Positions 28,545 to 37,106 of a DNA stretch of 64,000 nucleotides are shown piece after piece. A program made the translations under genes and the position numbers. The DNA comes from Caballeronia sp. TF1N1. Lineage in GTDB: Bacteria; Pseudomonadota; Gammaproteobacteria; Burkholderiales; Burkholderiaceae. The stretch is taken from NCBI RefSeq assembly GCF_022878925.1, contig NZ_CP084626.1, positions 868,001 through 932,000 of the forward strand, read 5' to 3'. The notes under the pieces are model-generated. The model had not been told where the DNA came from and did no database searches. It saw only the letters and a program-made list of their open reading frames with translations. Each line of letters begins with the position of its first letter. The stretch's first letter is position 1.

Positions 28545-29924
28545 ATGCAGAACACCAAGAACACGCAAAACCCCAACACGCCGGGCGCATCGCGCACGAC
28601 GGGCACGCCAGCGCCCAGCGTGCCCGGCACGCCGCCGCGCCTGGGCGCGGAAATCCTGCGCGTGCAGAACGTGAGCCGCGGATTCAACAAGACCCAGGGC
28701 GAACTGCTCGTGCTCGACGACGCCAACCTCTCGCTGCGCGAAGGCGAGATCGTCGGTCTGCTCGGACGTTCGGGCTCGGGTAAATCGACGCTGTTGCGCA
28801 TCATCGCCGGACTGATCGAGCCGACTGCCGGCGACGTCACTTATCTGAACGAGCCCTTGCGCGGACCGGCGAAGGGCGTCGCGATGGTGTTCCAGACGTT
28901 CGCGCTGTTCCCGTGGCTGACCGTCATGCAAAACGTGGAAGCGGGTCTGGAAGCGCAGGGCGTGGCGGCGCGCGAGCGACGTGAACGGGCGTTGGCGGCC
29001 ATCGACCTGATCGGGCTGGACGGTTTCGAGAATGCCTATCCGCGCGAATTGTCGGGCGGCATGCGGCAGCGCGTGGGCTTTGCGCGCGCGCTCGTCGTCG
29101 ATCCGACCTTGCTGCTCATGGACGAGCCATTTTCCGCGCTCGACGTGCTGACCGCCGAGAACTTGCGTACCGACTTGCTCGACTTGTGGACGCAAGGGCG
29201 TATGCCGATCAAGTCGGTGCTGATCGTCACGCACAACATCGAGGAAGCGGTGTTCATGTGCGACCGCATTCTGGTGCTGTCGTCGAATCCGGGCCGCGTG
29301 ATGGCCGAGATCAAGGTGCCGTTCAAGCATCCGCGCAATCGTCTGGACCCGGCGTTCCGGCGTCTCGTCGACGACATTTACGCGAAGATGACCGCGCGGC
29401 AACTGGATGAATCGAAGAAGAAGGGACTCGAGCTCGGAAGCTGGCTGCCGTCGGTGTCGACCAATCTGATGGCGGGTCTCATCGAAACGCTCGCGGCGGA
29501 GCCGTATCACGGTCGCGCGGACATGCCGGAAATCGCGCGCACGCTGCATCTCGAGGTCGATGAACTCTTTCCGGTGGCCGAAGTGCTGCAGCATCTCGGT
29601 TTCGCCGACGTGCGCGAAGGCGATATTTTCCTGACGCCGCAGGCGCGCGTGTTCGCCGAATTCGGCACGCAGGAGCGCAAGATGATGTTCGCCGAGCATC
29701 TGCTGCGGCACGTGCCGCTCGCGGCGCGGATCAAGAAGGTGTTGAACGAGCGTCCGGGGCATCGCGCGCCGCGCGTGCGCTTCGAGCAGGAACTGGAAGA
29801 CTTCCTCTCCGACAAGGCCGCGCAGGAAACGCTGGATGCGGTCATCGACTGGGGTCGTTATGGCGAGATCTTCTCGTACAACGATCAAACGGAGATGCTG
29901 AGTCTGGAAGACGTGGAGGCTTGA
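28545..29924 (+). CDS. ABC ATPase with C-terminal AAA-associated domain
   Basis: This 459-residue ATPase is paired with the double permease. After a disordered Thr/Pro-rich N-terminus (about 30 residues) come Walker A GRSGSGKST (74-82), the LSGGMRQR signature (from 169) and Walker B LLLMDEPFSALDVLT, as in nitrate/sulfonate transporters. About 150 extra residues from near 310 match the AAA-associated C-terminal domain type known from a group of such ATPases (ADMPEIARTLHLEVDELFPVAEVLQHLGFADV). That domain is probably regulatory. The two-gene system without binding protein could be an importer using a distant binding protein. Confidence 0.85.
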   Translation: MQNTKNTQNPNTPGASRTTGTPAPSVPGTPPRLGAEILRVQNVSRGFNKTQGELLVLDDANLSLREGEIVGLLGRSGSGKSTLLRIIAGLIEPTAGDVTYLNEPLRGPAKGVAMVFQTFALFPWLTVMQNVEAGLEAQGVAARERRERALAAIDLIGLDGFENAYPRELSGGMRQRVGFARALVVDPTLLLMDEPFSALDVLTAENLRTDLLDLWTQGRMPIKSVLIVTHNIEEAVFMCDRILVLSSNPGRVMAEIKVPFKHPRNRLDPAFRRLVDDIYAKMTARQLDESKKKGLELGSWLPSVSTNLMAGLIETLAAEPYHGRADMPEIARTLHLEVDELFPVAEVLQHLGFADVREGDIFLTPQARVFAEFGTQERKMMFAEHLLRHVPLAARIKKVLNERPGHRAPRVRFEQELEDFLSDKAAQETLDAVIDWGRYGEIFSYNDQTEMLSLEDVEA

Positions 29925-29952
29925 GGCTATTGGTGGTTTTTTGCGGGAAAGG

Positions 29953-29982
29953 CGCGGTGGCCGGTCAGGACGCCGCGTTTTT
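29953..29982 (+). terminator. weak terminator of the double-permease ABC operon
   Basis: CGCGG and CCGCG enclose a 15-base loop and are followed by five T residues. The stem is short, so confidence is low. The remaining 29983-30170 shows no gene. Confidence 0.4.
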
Positions 29983-30170
29983 CTTTGGGGCTTTGATCAT
30001 GACGTCGTGCTGGAGGCAAGTGAGAACGCTGAAGGTCGAGGCAAGGAGAAGCGAGGACTCGTCACGCCTTTTTCGAAAGTAGCAGGCGCACGGCAACGGT
30101 CAACGAACGGCGCGGCAGGCTCGCACTGCACTGGCCCGCCAACATCAAGCCATCGCCAGAATCGAAGCCA

Positions 30171-30198
30171 ACAAAAAAGCGCGGACTCGCCGCGCTTC
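30171..30198 (-). terminator. terminator of the lipoprotein pair
   Basis: AAGCGCGG (30177-30184) and CCGCGCTT (30190-30197) form an 8-bp stem; on the minus strand a T-run follows. It lies about 47 bases after the downstream lipoprotein stop. A smaller AGCGG/CCGCT hairpin with T-run near 30227-30238 may assist. Confidence 0.75.
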
Positions 30199-30244
30199 TT
30201 GTTCGAAGCCTCGAAGCAAAAAAGCGGTTCCGCTGCCTCTCCGC

Positions 30245-30769
30245 CTACTGCAGATTCCCCCACCGCTCGACCGCCGGTTCCGCCGAAGCCCACTTCCATC
30301 CCTCGGTCTGCTGACACGCCGTCGCGATGAACCAGTCTTCATGCGAACTCGGATCGTCGCCATCCGCCACGGAGAACGCGAATTCCTTGCAGCTCGCAAG
30401 CGCGCTCTTGACCTCGCGCAGCACTCGCACCTGGCCGTGGCCATTTTCCACCGGCAAGGTGTGCTTGACCTTCCAGGGTCGCGTCTCGCCGATGTCCGAC
30501 ATGCCCGCCGTCACCGCGATGGCAACCTGCTGATCCTGATGCAGAGACTTCGTCACGCGCTTCACGACTTCGTCGGTCGCGGCCTGCACCGCAATGCCGA
30601 CGCCCAGGCCGATAGCCGGATTGGTCGTCACCGCGCCCGTCGCCACGCCCGCGAGCGCACCGCTTGCCGCGCCAATCGACGCGCAGCCGCTCATCGCGAC
30701 GCACGCCGCCGCGAAAGCCGCGATGCAGCCAAGGCGCAGCGTCATGGATACCGCCACGCGCTCCGTCAT
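30245..30769 (-). CDS. lipoprotein with glycine-zipper segment, paralogue of upstream gene
   Basis: This 174-residue predicted lipoprotein has a signal with lipobox AMSGC (Cys about residue 29). A small-residue stretch (ASGALAGVATGAVTTNPAIGLGVGIAV) resembles glycine-zipper membrane segments. The C-terminal domain ends WKWASAEPAVERWGNLQ, nearly the same as the end of the upstream gene, so the two are tandem duplicates. Its ATG overlaps the stop of that gene in an ATGA, showing co-translation. The function is unknown; an envelope role is inferred. Confidence 0.75.
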   Translation of the reverse strand: MTERVAVSMTLRLGCIAAFAAACVAMSGCASIGAASGALAGVATGAVTTNPAIGLGVGIAVQAATDEVVKRVTKSLHQDQQVAIAVTAGMSDIGETRPWKVKHTLPVENGHGQVRVLREVKSALASCKEFAFSVADGDDPSSHEDWFIATACQQTEGWKWASAEPAVERWGNLQ

Positions 30770-31320
30770 TGCAGCGAGCCCCAACGCGGCGTCGCCGGTT
30801 CGGCCGATGCCCACTTCCACTTGTCGCCGTCGCGGCACACGGATGCCACGTAGAACGCGCTGTCGGCGGCACGGTCTTTGGTCGCGTCGCGATCGACGGA
30901 AAAGACGATTTCCTTGCAGTCGAGCGTACCGCTGCTGATCTGGCGGCTCACTGTCACGCGGCCTTTCTCGTCGTCTTCGATAGGCACCGAATGCACCGAG
31001 ATCCACGGCGCCACCGAGCCGACGTCGAGCGGGCCGGCGACCGACGCGATCTTGTCCTGCGTGTCCGTATGCACGATGCGCTGCGAGTACTGCACGCCCG
31101 CCCGCGCCGCCGCCACCGCGCCAAGACCGATACCCGTGGCGACCGCGGCGTTGCTCGTCACCTTGCCCGCGATAGCCGCACCGGCGATACCGGCGCCAGC
31201 CGTCGCGCCTTCGCTGTAGAGGGAATTGCAGCCGCTGAGACTCACGCAGGCGATAGCGCCCGACACGATCGCGGCAAGCGCGGCGGCGCGCTTGCCGCGC
31301 CATTCAACCCTGATCTGCAT
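30766..31320 (-). CDS. lipoprotein with glycine-zipper segment
   Basis: This 184-residue predicted lipoprotein has a signal peptide ending in lipobox SLSGC, followed by a small-residue stretch (GATAGAGIAGAAIAGKVTSNAAVATGIGLG). The C-terminal part ends WKWASAEPATPRWGSLQ, shared with the downstream paralogue. ATG 31320 has a GAAGGAAA box. Two-gene operon. I do not recognise a characterised family; an envelope lipoprotein is as far as the sequence goes. Confidence 0.75.
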   Translation of the reverse strand: MQIRVEWRGKRAAALAAIVSGAIACVSLSGCNSLYSEGATAGAGIAGAAIAGKVTSNAAVATGIGLGAVAAARAGVQYSQRIVHTDTQDKIASVAGPLDVGSVAPWISVHSVPIEDDEKGRVTVSRQISSGTLDCKEIVFSVDRDATKDRAADSAFYVASVCRDGDKWKWASAEPATPRWGSLQ

Positions 31321-31523
31321 GTTGCTGGTTTCCTTCGTCTGCCCAGGCGCCGTGAGCCAGGCTGCGAATCTCCTTGAGGAATCGCCGCCAAAGCCCCGCC
31401 ACGTAAGAATGCGCGACACGTGCATGTCGCGAGCTTCGCGCATTTTGAAGCATGCTTCTAATTACCGGTTCGAGAAAATTGCAAGAAATTGCAAGCAGCG
31501 GGAACGCGTAGCTCAACGCTCCA

Positions 31524-31559
31524 TAAAAAAGGCGAGAACGCTTTCACGCACTCGCCTTT
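31524..31559 (-). terminator. terminator of sigma-54 activator 1
   Basis: AAAGGCGAG (31528-31536) and CTCGCCTTT (31551-31559) form a 9-bp stem; the minus strand then runs into six T residues. It lies 25 bases after the activator stop. Confidence 0.85.
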
Positions 31560-31583
31560 CGTTCGTCCGTGACAGACGGATGC

Positions 31584-32654
31584 TCAACTTTCGTTGCTGC
31601 CGCCGGAAGGGGCTTCGCCTGATTCGGTGTCCTCGTTTTCATAGGCGCCAAGGCGGTTGTAGAGCGTCTTGAGACTCACGCCCAGCGCTTTCGCCGCACG
31701 ACGCTTGTCGCCGCCGCAATGCTTGAGCGTGCCGAGGATGATCTGCTTCTGCGCATCCGCGAGCGGCGTGCCGACCCAGACGTTCATCGCATCGCCCTGA
31801 GTGACGGGCTTCTTCACGCGCGATGCCAGATGCGGATGCGCGATCTCCACCGTCTTCTCCGCGAGAATGAACGCGCGATACACCGTGTTCTTGAGTTCGC
31901 GCACGTTGCCCGGCCACGAGTAGGTGCGCAGCACGTCGAGCGCGCGCTTGCTGAAGGCCTTGCTCGTGCCCTCCTGCGCGTTCATTTCGGACAGAAAATG
32001 CTGGGCGAGCAGTTCGCGGTCCGAATCGCGTTCGCGCAAAGGCGGCGCGCGCAGCGGAAACACGGCGAGCCGGTACATCAAGTCCTCGCGCAAGCCGTTT
32101 TCCTTCACGGCGGCAATCGGATCGCGGTTCGTCGCGGCGATCACTCGAACGTCGGAGCTGATGAGATCGTTGCCGCCGACCCGAAAGAACGTGCCGGTTT
32201 CGAGCGCGCGCAAGAGCTTCACCTGCCGCACGGGCGACATCTCCGTCACTTCGTCGAGAAAAAGCGTGCCGCCATTCGCGTGTTCGAAGTAGCCGATACG
32301 TCCCGATACCGCGCCCGTGAAGCTGCCTTTTTCGTGACCGAAGAGTTCGGCTTCGATAAGGTTGTCGGGAATCGCGCCGCAATTCACGGCGATGAACGGT
32401 GCGTCCTTGCGCGCGCTTTTATCGTGGATGGTCCGCGCGACGAGCTCCTTGCCGGTGCCCGACTCGCCGATGATGAGCGCGGTCGCATCGGTGCCGGCGA
32501 CGCGTTCGATCTGCGTGTACAACTCCTGCATCACGGGTGATGAGCCGTACAGCAGTCCGTACGATCTCAAGCCCGGCACTTCCCCCGCATTGCGCTTTTT
32601 CTGCGCGGCTGTATCGCCGACGGCGATGGGCGGGTCCAGATCGGTTGTCGCCAT
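31584..32654 (-). CDS. sigma-54-dependent transcriptional activator without receiver domain
   Basis: This 356-residue bacterial enhancer-binding protein has only about 30 residues before the AAA+ domain. Walker A is GESGTGKE (63-70) and Walker B TLFLDE (about 130-135). The sigma-54 contact loop reads GSFTGA (110-115) in place of the usual GAFTGA. A Fis-type helix-turn-helix ends the protein ([20 protein letters not shown]). Lack of an input domain suggests constitutive activity or control by a partner protein, as in PspF/HrpS-type activators. It points away from the stress genes. The start at 32654 was chosen; an upstream frame to 32711 is unsupported. Confidence 0.9.
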   Translation of the reverse strand: MATTDLDPPIAVGDTAAQKKRNAGEVPGLRSYGLLYGSSPVMQELYTQIERVAGTDATALIIGESGTGKELVARTIHDKSARKDAPFIAVNCGAIPDNLIEAELFGHEKGSFTGAVSGRIGYFEHANGGTLFLDEVTEMSPVRQVKLLRALETGTFFRVGGNDLISSDVRVIAATNRDPIAAVKENGLREDLMYRLAVFPLRAPPLRERDSDRELLAQHFLSEMNAQEGTSKAFSKRALDVLRTYSWPGNVRELKNTVYRAFILAEKTVEIAHPHLASRVKKPVTQGDAMNVWVGTPLADAQKQIILGTLKHCGGDKRRAAKALGVSLKTLYNRLGAYENEDTESGEAPSGGSNES

Positions 32655-33254
32655 GTGTGCTGATATGTCCTGAGTTCTGCCAATATGGTTGAGCGGATGG
32701 CGGCCAGGCATCGGTCAAGCGTGGTGGCGCATGTCGATGCGCGAGAGCGGCGCCAAGCATGCGAACCGGCCGCGTTAGCTGAGTTTCGGCTCGATGCCGC
32801 CAGTTTCGGGCGTTTCCTGGCAGCAACACGTCGCTTGGTTTGACGGCAAGCAAGCTCGCGATCCATTCGTACGATCGCTCGTCAGGCGGGTCGATGTTTT
32901 CCGTAGACGGACAAGTCCATCTCATAAACGCTATTTAACCATTCGCAACGACTTTGCGGCAACGTGCGGCGTTCGGCATCGCCCAATTTGTCTGATTGGC
33001 ACATGTGCGTCGCGTGACTTCCGGCAAGGTTCTCGCTCCGCTCAGGGAATTTACACGTCCACAGCGTAATACTTACCCGGTTTCGTGATGGCTTGCGCGG
33101 ACCACTTCGGGCAGAACATTTCCTGGACGCCGTCACCGACGGCTGGCATGAAAGCTGCAAGTATGACGCCATCCTTATTCGAACAAGCTCGCAGCAAGCG
33201 GTCGGTGTGCATCGCGACTGCGAGCGGACGGCAGCGAGAGAGGTAACACGCATC
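32655..33254. other. control region between activator 1 and the DUF883 operon
   Basis: These 600 bases hold no credible gene. A GCACATGTGC palindrome occurs at about 32999-33008 and a sigma-54 promoter match at 33144-33158. The palindrome sits roughly 135 bases upstream of that promoter, the usual distance of enhancer sites, but its role is only a guess. Confidence 0.4.
33144..33158 (+). promoter_or_regulatory. predicted sigma-54 promoter (DUF883 operon)
   Basis: TGGCATG-AAAG-CTGC matches 9 of 11 fixed positions of TGGCACG-N4-TTGC, with GG and GC correctly spaced. It lies about 100 bases before the start at 33255. Confidence 0.6.
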
Positions 33255-33608
33255 ATGGACGATACGCTCGACTTCGACACCGCCACGCGCGACGGCAATT
33301 CGGTCGGCAACTTCGGTGGCAACGCCAGCAAGCCCGTGCGGCCGACGCGCGGCGGACAGGAACTCGCGGTGCGCGAGCCGATCGACATTTACCATTGGGC
33401 TCTGGTCGCGCTGGTGACCGCGCTCATGTGTGCCGTGCTCGGTTACGCGGCGGGCACGCCTGCGCTCTCGCGTGCGGCGAACGTCACGAGCGCCGTGTTC
33501 GGCGTGCTTGGCGTCGCGTTGATGGCCGGCGGCGTCCTGCGCAATCTGCGCATGCGTTTCACGATGCACGGTGTGGCCAAGGCGCTCGCGGGCGCTGAAA
33601 CGCATTGA
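33255..33608 (+). CDS. small membrane protein, unknown
   Basis: This 117-residue protein has a polar N-terminal half (about 45 residues) and then two hydrophobic helices (YHWALVALVTALMCAVLGYAAG and ANVTSAVFGVLGVALMAGGVL). A basic tail (RNLRMRFTMHG) follows, so it is an inner-membrane protein. I do not recognise the family. The ribosome-binding site GAGAGAGG is somewhat far (about 12 bases) from ATG 33255. It is first in a likely three-gene unit with the DUF883 gene and the 78-residue gene, behind a sigma-54 promoter. Confidence 0.65.
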   Translation: MDDTLDFDTATRDGNSVGNFGGNASKPVRPTRGGQELAVREPIDIYHWALVALVTALMCAVLGYAAGTPALSRAANVTSAVFGVLGVALMAGGVLRNLRMRFTMHGVAKALAGAETH

Positions 33609-33663
33609 GATACACAAAGCTTCAGACTTCACCCCCACATTTCTAAGGCAAGGACCTGATTTC

Positions 33664-33981
33664 ATGACTGAGACGACTGTCCAGCTTGCGTTGGGCAAGC
33701 AGAAAATTATCGAAGACATCAAGGTGCTGCTCAACGACTCGGAAGAGTTGTTGCGGCTCTCGGCGTCGCTGCCGGGCGAGGGCGTCGATGCCTTGCGCAC
33801 GCGCCTTCGCGATCACGTCGATTCGGCGCGCTCCGCGCTCGAAGACGCGCAAACAAGCGCGCAGACGCGTTACAAGACCAGCGTCGAGTGCACCGAAAAA
33901 TATGTGCGCGAAAATCCGTGGCAATCGCTGGGTATCGCGGCGGGCGCGGGCTTTCTCATCGGGCTTCTGGTTGTCCGCTGA
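33664..33981 (+). CDS. DUF883 / ElaB-YqjD-like inner-membrane anchored protein
   Basis: This 105-residue protein has a helical cytoplasmic part (about 1-80, with LLNDSEELLRLSASLPGEG and RLRDHVDSARSALEDAQ) and a single C-terminal membrane helix. The end reads CTEKYVRENPWQSLGIAAGAGFLIG, the characteristic DUF883 end. In E. coli, YqjD and ElaB anchor ribosomes to the membrane in stationary phase and are stress-induced. A similar role is a family-based inference. It is second gene of the unit starting at 33255. Confidence 0.85.
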   Translation: MTETTVQLALGKQKIIEDIKVLLNDSEELLRLSASLPGEGVDALRTRLRDHVDSARSALEDAQTSAQTRYKTSVECTEKYVRENPWQSLGIAAGAGFLIGLLVVR

Positions 33982-34065
33982 TCGAAGCGCGCTAAGTAGT
34001 CAAGAGCGCGCATCGGCGAAATCAAGGCACAAACAGCGATTTAGATAACCAAGGGAGAAAACGAG

Positions 34066-34302
34066 ATGGCACGTCCTTCAATCGGAATTTTCGGGGCGCT
34101 GTTCGCGGTGGGCAGCGTGCTTGCATGGAAATGGGCGCAATCGCGCGATGCCGCCACACGGCGCACGGCCCGCGATCTGCACCGCTGGGAAGACGAGGGC
34201 GGCAAGGTGCTGACGCCGTCGAGTCGCCTGCCCGCGCCGCACGAGGTGAATGGTCACGGCGTAGGCGGCACGGCGGACGCCTGGAATTTCCCGCGAAGCT
34301 GA
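34066..34302 (+). CDS. small protein with N-terminal hydrophobic helix, unknown
   Basis: This 78-residue protein starts MARPSIGIFGALFAVGSVLAWKWAQS, a hydrophobic anchor. A charged segment (RRTARDLHRWEDEGGKV) and a Pro-rich end (SSRLPAPHEVNG) follow. No known family is recognised. A GGGAG box precedes ATG 34066. It lies 84 bases after the DUF883 gene and before a strong terminator, so it closes that operon. Confidence 0.6.
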   Translation: MARPSIGIFGALFAVGSVLAWKWAQSRDAATRRTARDLHRWEDEGGKVLTPSSRLPAPHEVNGHGVGGTADAWNFPRS

Positions 34303-34683
34303 CGCGCAGTAGTCCACAACCGTCGTTCCATTGCGAACGACGGAGTGCTGCCGGAAGGCGCTTTCATCACCGCCGCGCTCGAACGAACTCCACGCACGCC
34401 CGACCGGCGTGCGTTTTTATGTCGATAAACCTTTATAATCAACGAATATCCGCCATAAGTTGCCTAAATGGAAAAACTTACGGCTGAGAGACCCAAGCGT
34501 ACAGCGCATCGGAAATTATTCTATTTCTCGCGCTTTTTGCGTCATGCACTTCAAGCTCGAGCCACAACGGGCGCATGACCGAAAGCCGCACCGGCCCGGG
34601 CAGTCCACCGTGTCATCGCCCGGAGAAGACCACGCCGCACCTGGCGTGTGACCCTGAAAACGCTTTGGAAATATCGAGACGCA
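34303..34683. other. non-coding region before activator 2
   Basis: These 381 bases contain the terminator at 34392-34418 and then an AT-richer stretch (34420-34540) that probably holds the promoter of the activator gene. No sigma-54 site was found here, and no gene is supported. Confidence 0.4.
34392..34418 (+). terminator. terminator of the DUF883 operon
   Basis: ACGCACGCC (34392-34400) and GGCGTGCGT (34406-34414) form a perfect 9-bp stem with a 5-base loop, followed by TTTTT. Confidence 0.88.
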
Positions 34684-36090
34684 ATGCCACATGTATTGAT
34701 TGTCGATGACGATCCCAGTACCCGCGAGGCGCTAGCCGCGATCATCGGCGAAGACGGACTGACGACAGCCACGGCAGGCGACTTGCGCGAGGCGCGCATC
34801 CAGCTCGTGCGGCAGACGCCGGACGTCGTGTTTACCGACCTCAAGCTGCCCGACGGCACCGGCGTCGATCTGTTCGAGGATCTGGACCCGCGCTCGGGCG
34901 TCGAGTTCATCGTCATTACCGGCCATGCGACCGTCGAGTCCGCGGTCAGCGCACTCAAGATGGGTGCGGCGGATTATCTGGTCAAGCCCATCAACATGCA
35001 GCGCGTGAAGGCGATCCTTTCGCGCCTGCCGCGCGCCGGCGACCTGAAAGCGGAAATCGGCACCTTGCGTGGCGAGTTGCGCCGCATGGGCCGCTTCGGG
35101 CTGATGCTCGGCAATTCGCCAGCCATGCAGACGGTCTACGATCAGATCGGCCGCGTGGCACCGACGGCAGCGTCCGTACTGCTGATCGGCGAGTCCGGCA
35201 CCGGCAAGGAAGTCGCCGCGCAGACGCTGCACGAGCTGAGCCTGCGACGCAAGCACGCGTTCATCGCGGTGAATTGCGGCGCCATTTCGCCGAACCTGAT
35301 CGAATCCGAAATGTTCGGCCATGAACGCGGCTCGTTCACGGGCGCGGACCGGCAGCACAAGGGTTATTTCGAGCGCGCGAACGGCGGCACGCTGTTCCTC
35401 GACGAAATCACCGAGATGCCTATCGAGCTTCAAGTGAAGCTGTTGCGCGTGCTCGAAACCGGCATGTTCATGCGCGTCGGGACCACGAAGGAACTCGAAA
35501 CGGACGTGCGCCTGATTGCCGCGACCAATCGCGATCCCGAGCAGGCTGTGCTCGAAGGCAAACTGCGGCTCGACCTGTATCACCGCCTGAACGTGTTTCC
35601 GATCAACCTGCCGCCGCTGCGCGAACGCGGCACGGACGTCGAATTGCTCGGGCAGGCGTTCCTCGACGAACTCAACTCGCGTTACAACACGAAGAAGGTG
35701 TTTCCCGCCGCCGTGCGTGAAATGCTCGCGTCCTACAACTGGCCCGGCAACGTGCGCGAGTTGAAGAACTACGTGCAGCGCGCGTACATCATGTCGGGTA
35801 CGGATTCGGATAGCACGGCCACCGTGCCGCTGCAGATTTCACTTTCGCGTCCTTCGGCGGGCACGGCCGTGACGATTCCCTTCGGCACGTCCCTCGCGCA
35901 GGCTGACCGGCAGCTCATTCTCGCGACGCTCGAACAATGCGGCGGCGTGAAGACGCGGGCGGCGGAAATTCTCGGCATCAGCCTAAAGACGCTGTATAAC
36001 CGGCTCGTCGAATATGGCGAGGATGCCGCTGGCAAGGCAGCCGTCGGAGAAGGCGGAGACCTTTCTGACGCGGATAGCGAAAATACCTGA
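34684..36090 (+). CDS. NtrC-family sigma-54 response regulator
   Basis: This 468-residue activator has three domains. The receiver (about 1-120) carries phospho-Asp52 in DVVFTDLKLPDGTG. The AAA+ domain has Walker A GESGTGKE (from 169), Walker B TLFLDE and a contact loop GSFTGA (about 216-221) in place of GAFTGA. The C-terminal Fis-type helix-turn-helix reads [26 protein letters not shown]. No histidine kinase gene is adjacent, so its signal input is unknown. It lies between clusters of genes with sigma-54 promoters and is the best candidate for their activator. Confidence 0.92.
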   Translation: MPHVLIVDDDPSTREALAAIIGEDGLTTATAGDLREARIQLVRQTPDVVFTDLKLPDGTGVDLFEDLDPRSGVEFIVITGHATVESAVSALKMGAADYLVKPINMQRVKAILSRLPRAGDLKAEIGTLRGELRRMGRFGLMLGNSPAMQTVYDQIGRVAPTAASVLLIGESGTGKEVAAQTLHELSLRRKHAFIAVNCGAISPNLIESEMFGHERGSFTGADRQHKGYFERANGGTLFLDEITEMPIELQVKLLRVLETGMFMRVGTTKELETDVRLIAATNRDPEQAVLEGKLRLDLYHRLNVFPINLPPLRERGTDVELLGQAFLDELNSRYNTKKVFPAAVREMLASYNWPGNVRELKNYVQRAYIMSGTDSDSTATVPLQISLSRPSAGTAVTIPFGTSLAQADRQLILATLEQCGGVKTRAAEILGISLKTLYNRLVEYGEDAAGKAAVGEGGDLSDADSENT

Positions 36091-36117
36091 ACGTCGCTTA
36101 TCTTTAGACAAAACATT

Positions 36118-36148
36118 GCCCGCTGCTTGCAAAAGCGCGGGCTTTTTT
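36118..36148 (+). terminator. terminator of activator 2
   Basis: GCCCGC (36118-36123) and GCGGGC (36137-36142) enclose a 13-base loop and are followed by six T residues. Confidence 0.82.
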
Positions 36149-36224
36149 ATTTGTCGCATGCGGATTCAGCGCCGATAATGAAGCGAAGTCCTGGCGTGAG
36201 GTAGGCGTAAATTGGAAGAAACAA

Positions 36225-36239
36225 GGGCATAGGCCTTGC
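36225..36239 (+). promoter_or_regulatory. predicted sigma-54 promoter (Pro-rich protein)
   Basis: GGGCATA-GGCC-TTGC matches 8 of 11 fixed positions of the -24/-12 consensus, including the GG and GC pairs. It lies about 93 bases before the start at 36332. Confidence 0.45.
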
Positions 36240-36331
36240 TGATCTCTGACTGCCATCCACGCGCGGGAAACCGTAAGAAAAAAGGAGCGTGGATGCGGCG
36301 ATTACGATCACAAGACCGCAAGGAGCCTGAC

Positions 36332-36538
36332 ATGCCCGATTTCGCATCCGATAGCGCTCGAATCAGCGCGCAGACGCCCCAGCCGCCGGACCCGCCCGTG
36401 ACGCCGCCCGATCAGCCGCCGCCCACGCCGATTCCGCCCGACACGAATCCCGATCCGACTCGCGAGCCGCCCGAACAACCGATGCAGCCCATTGGCGACC
36501 CGCCGCCCGGACCGAACGAAGCGCCGCACGTGCAATAA
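36332..36538 (+). CDS. small proline-rich protein, unknown
   Basis: This 68-residue protein is about one-third proline (PQPPDPPVTPPDQPPPTPIP) and is probably disordered and soluble; no signal peptide is seen. A perfect AGGAG box lies seven bases before ATG 36332. No family is recognised. It is monocistronic behind a sigma-54 promoter match, in a run of small genes. Confidence 0.55.
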   Translation: MPDFASDSARISAQTPQPPDPPVTPPDQPPPTPIPPDTNPDPTREPPEQPMQPIGDPPPGPNEAPHVQ

Positions 36539-36747
36539 GCGAATTGGCGGACTTTCGACCATTCACTGAATCTGTGCAAGCTTTGAATAAGTTTCCATCT
36601 CGAAGGTAGGGATTACAACGTAGCCAGCAACGATGACCGGCGCTGCAATCAGTGTCCGGTCGATTTTTCTAGCAAAGATGCATCGCGACAAGATCGGTCC
36701 GACGCCGCCGACGTCATTTTCGACGGCCTTCTTCTCTGGAGGCATTG

Positions 36748-36984
36748 ATGAGGCATCCCGCACTCCGACGCTCCGCGCGTCACTCTTCCAAGCGCGAAGC
36801 ACGCGCCGAGGCGGCTAAAACGGCTGGTGGCGAAGCCGCGCCGGCACCGCCGATCGAACACGATCCCGCCAGCCAGAACCGCCCCGCACCTGACGCTCCG
36901 CCCGACGGCGAGCACAATCAGGGCGGCGTGCGCCGCGAGGGAATCGATTATCAGCGCGACCTGGGTTCGGAGCAGGATTCCTGA
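36748..36984 (+). CDS. small charged, disordered protein, unknown
   Basis: This 78-residue protein has a strongly basic start (MRHPALRRSARHSSKREARAE). A Pro/Asp/Asn-rich end follows (PASQNRPAPDAPPDGEHNQGG). It looks intrinsically disordered. GGAGG lies five bases before ATG 36748. No family is recognised and no sigma-54 site was found in its own upstream region. Confidence 0.55.
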   Translation: MRHPALRRSARHSSKREARAEAAKTAGGEAAPAPPIEHDPASQNRPAPDAPPDGEHNQGGVRREGIDYQRDLGSEQDS

Positions 36985-37060
36985 TTTCACCGCCTTCGTT
37001 TCCTTCGACGAAAGAGCAAAAACTTCTACGCGGCGACGGCTTACCGCGTGTCCGATTTCG

Positions 37061-37081
37061 TTCGTAACACTTGGATACGAA
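37061..37081. promoter_or_regulatory. inverted repeat upstream of the otsA promoter
   Basis: TTCGTA-N9-TACGAA lies 26 bases before the sigma-54 promoter of otsA. It could be an activator or repressor site. No identical copy was found before the other sigma-54 promoters. Confidence 0.35.
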
Positions 37082-37106
37082 TTTTCATCCTGCCCGTGTC
37101 TCAAAA

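Noticed and set aside
26763-29888. 1041-codon open frame on the minus strand
   Set aside because: It is antisense to the double permease and its ATPase, with composition dominated by Arg/His/Glu shadow codons and no ribosome-binding site.
32995-33012. TTGGCACATGTGCGTC as a sigma-54 promoter
   Set aside because: The -24 half is good, but there is no GC at the required distance; kept only as a GCACATGTGC palindrome.
34024-34042. AGGCACA-AACA-GCGA before the 78-residue gene as a sigma-54 promoter
   Set aside because: The -12 element lacks TTGC/CTGC, and the gene fits as the last member of the preceding operon.
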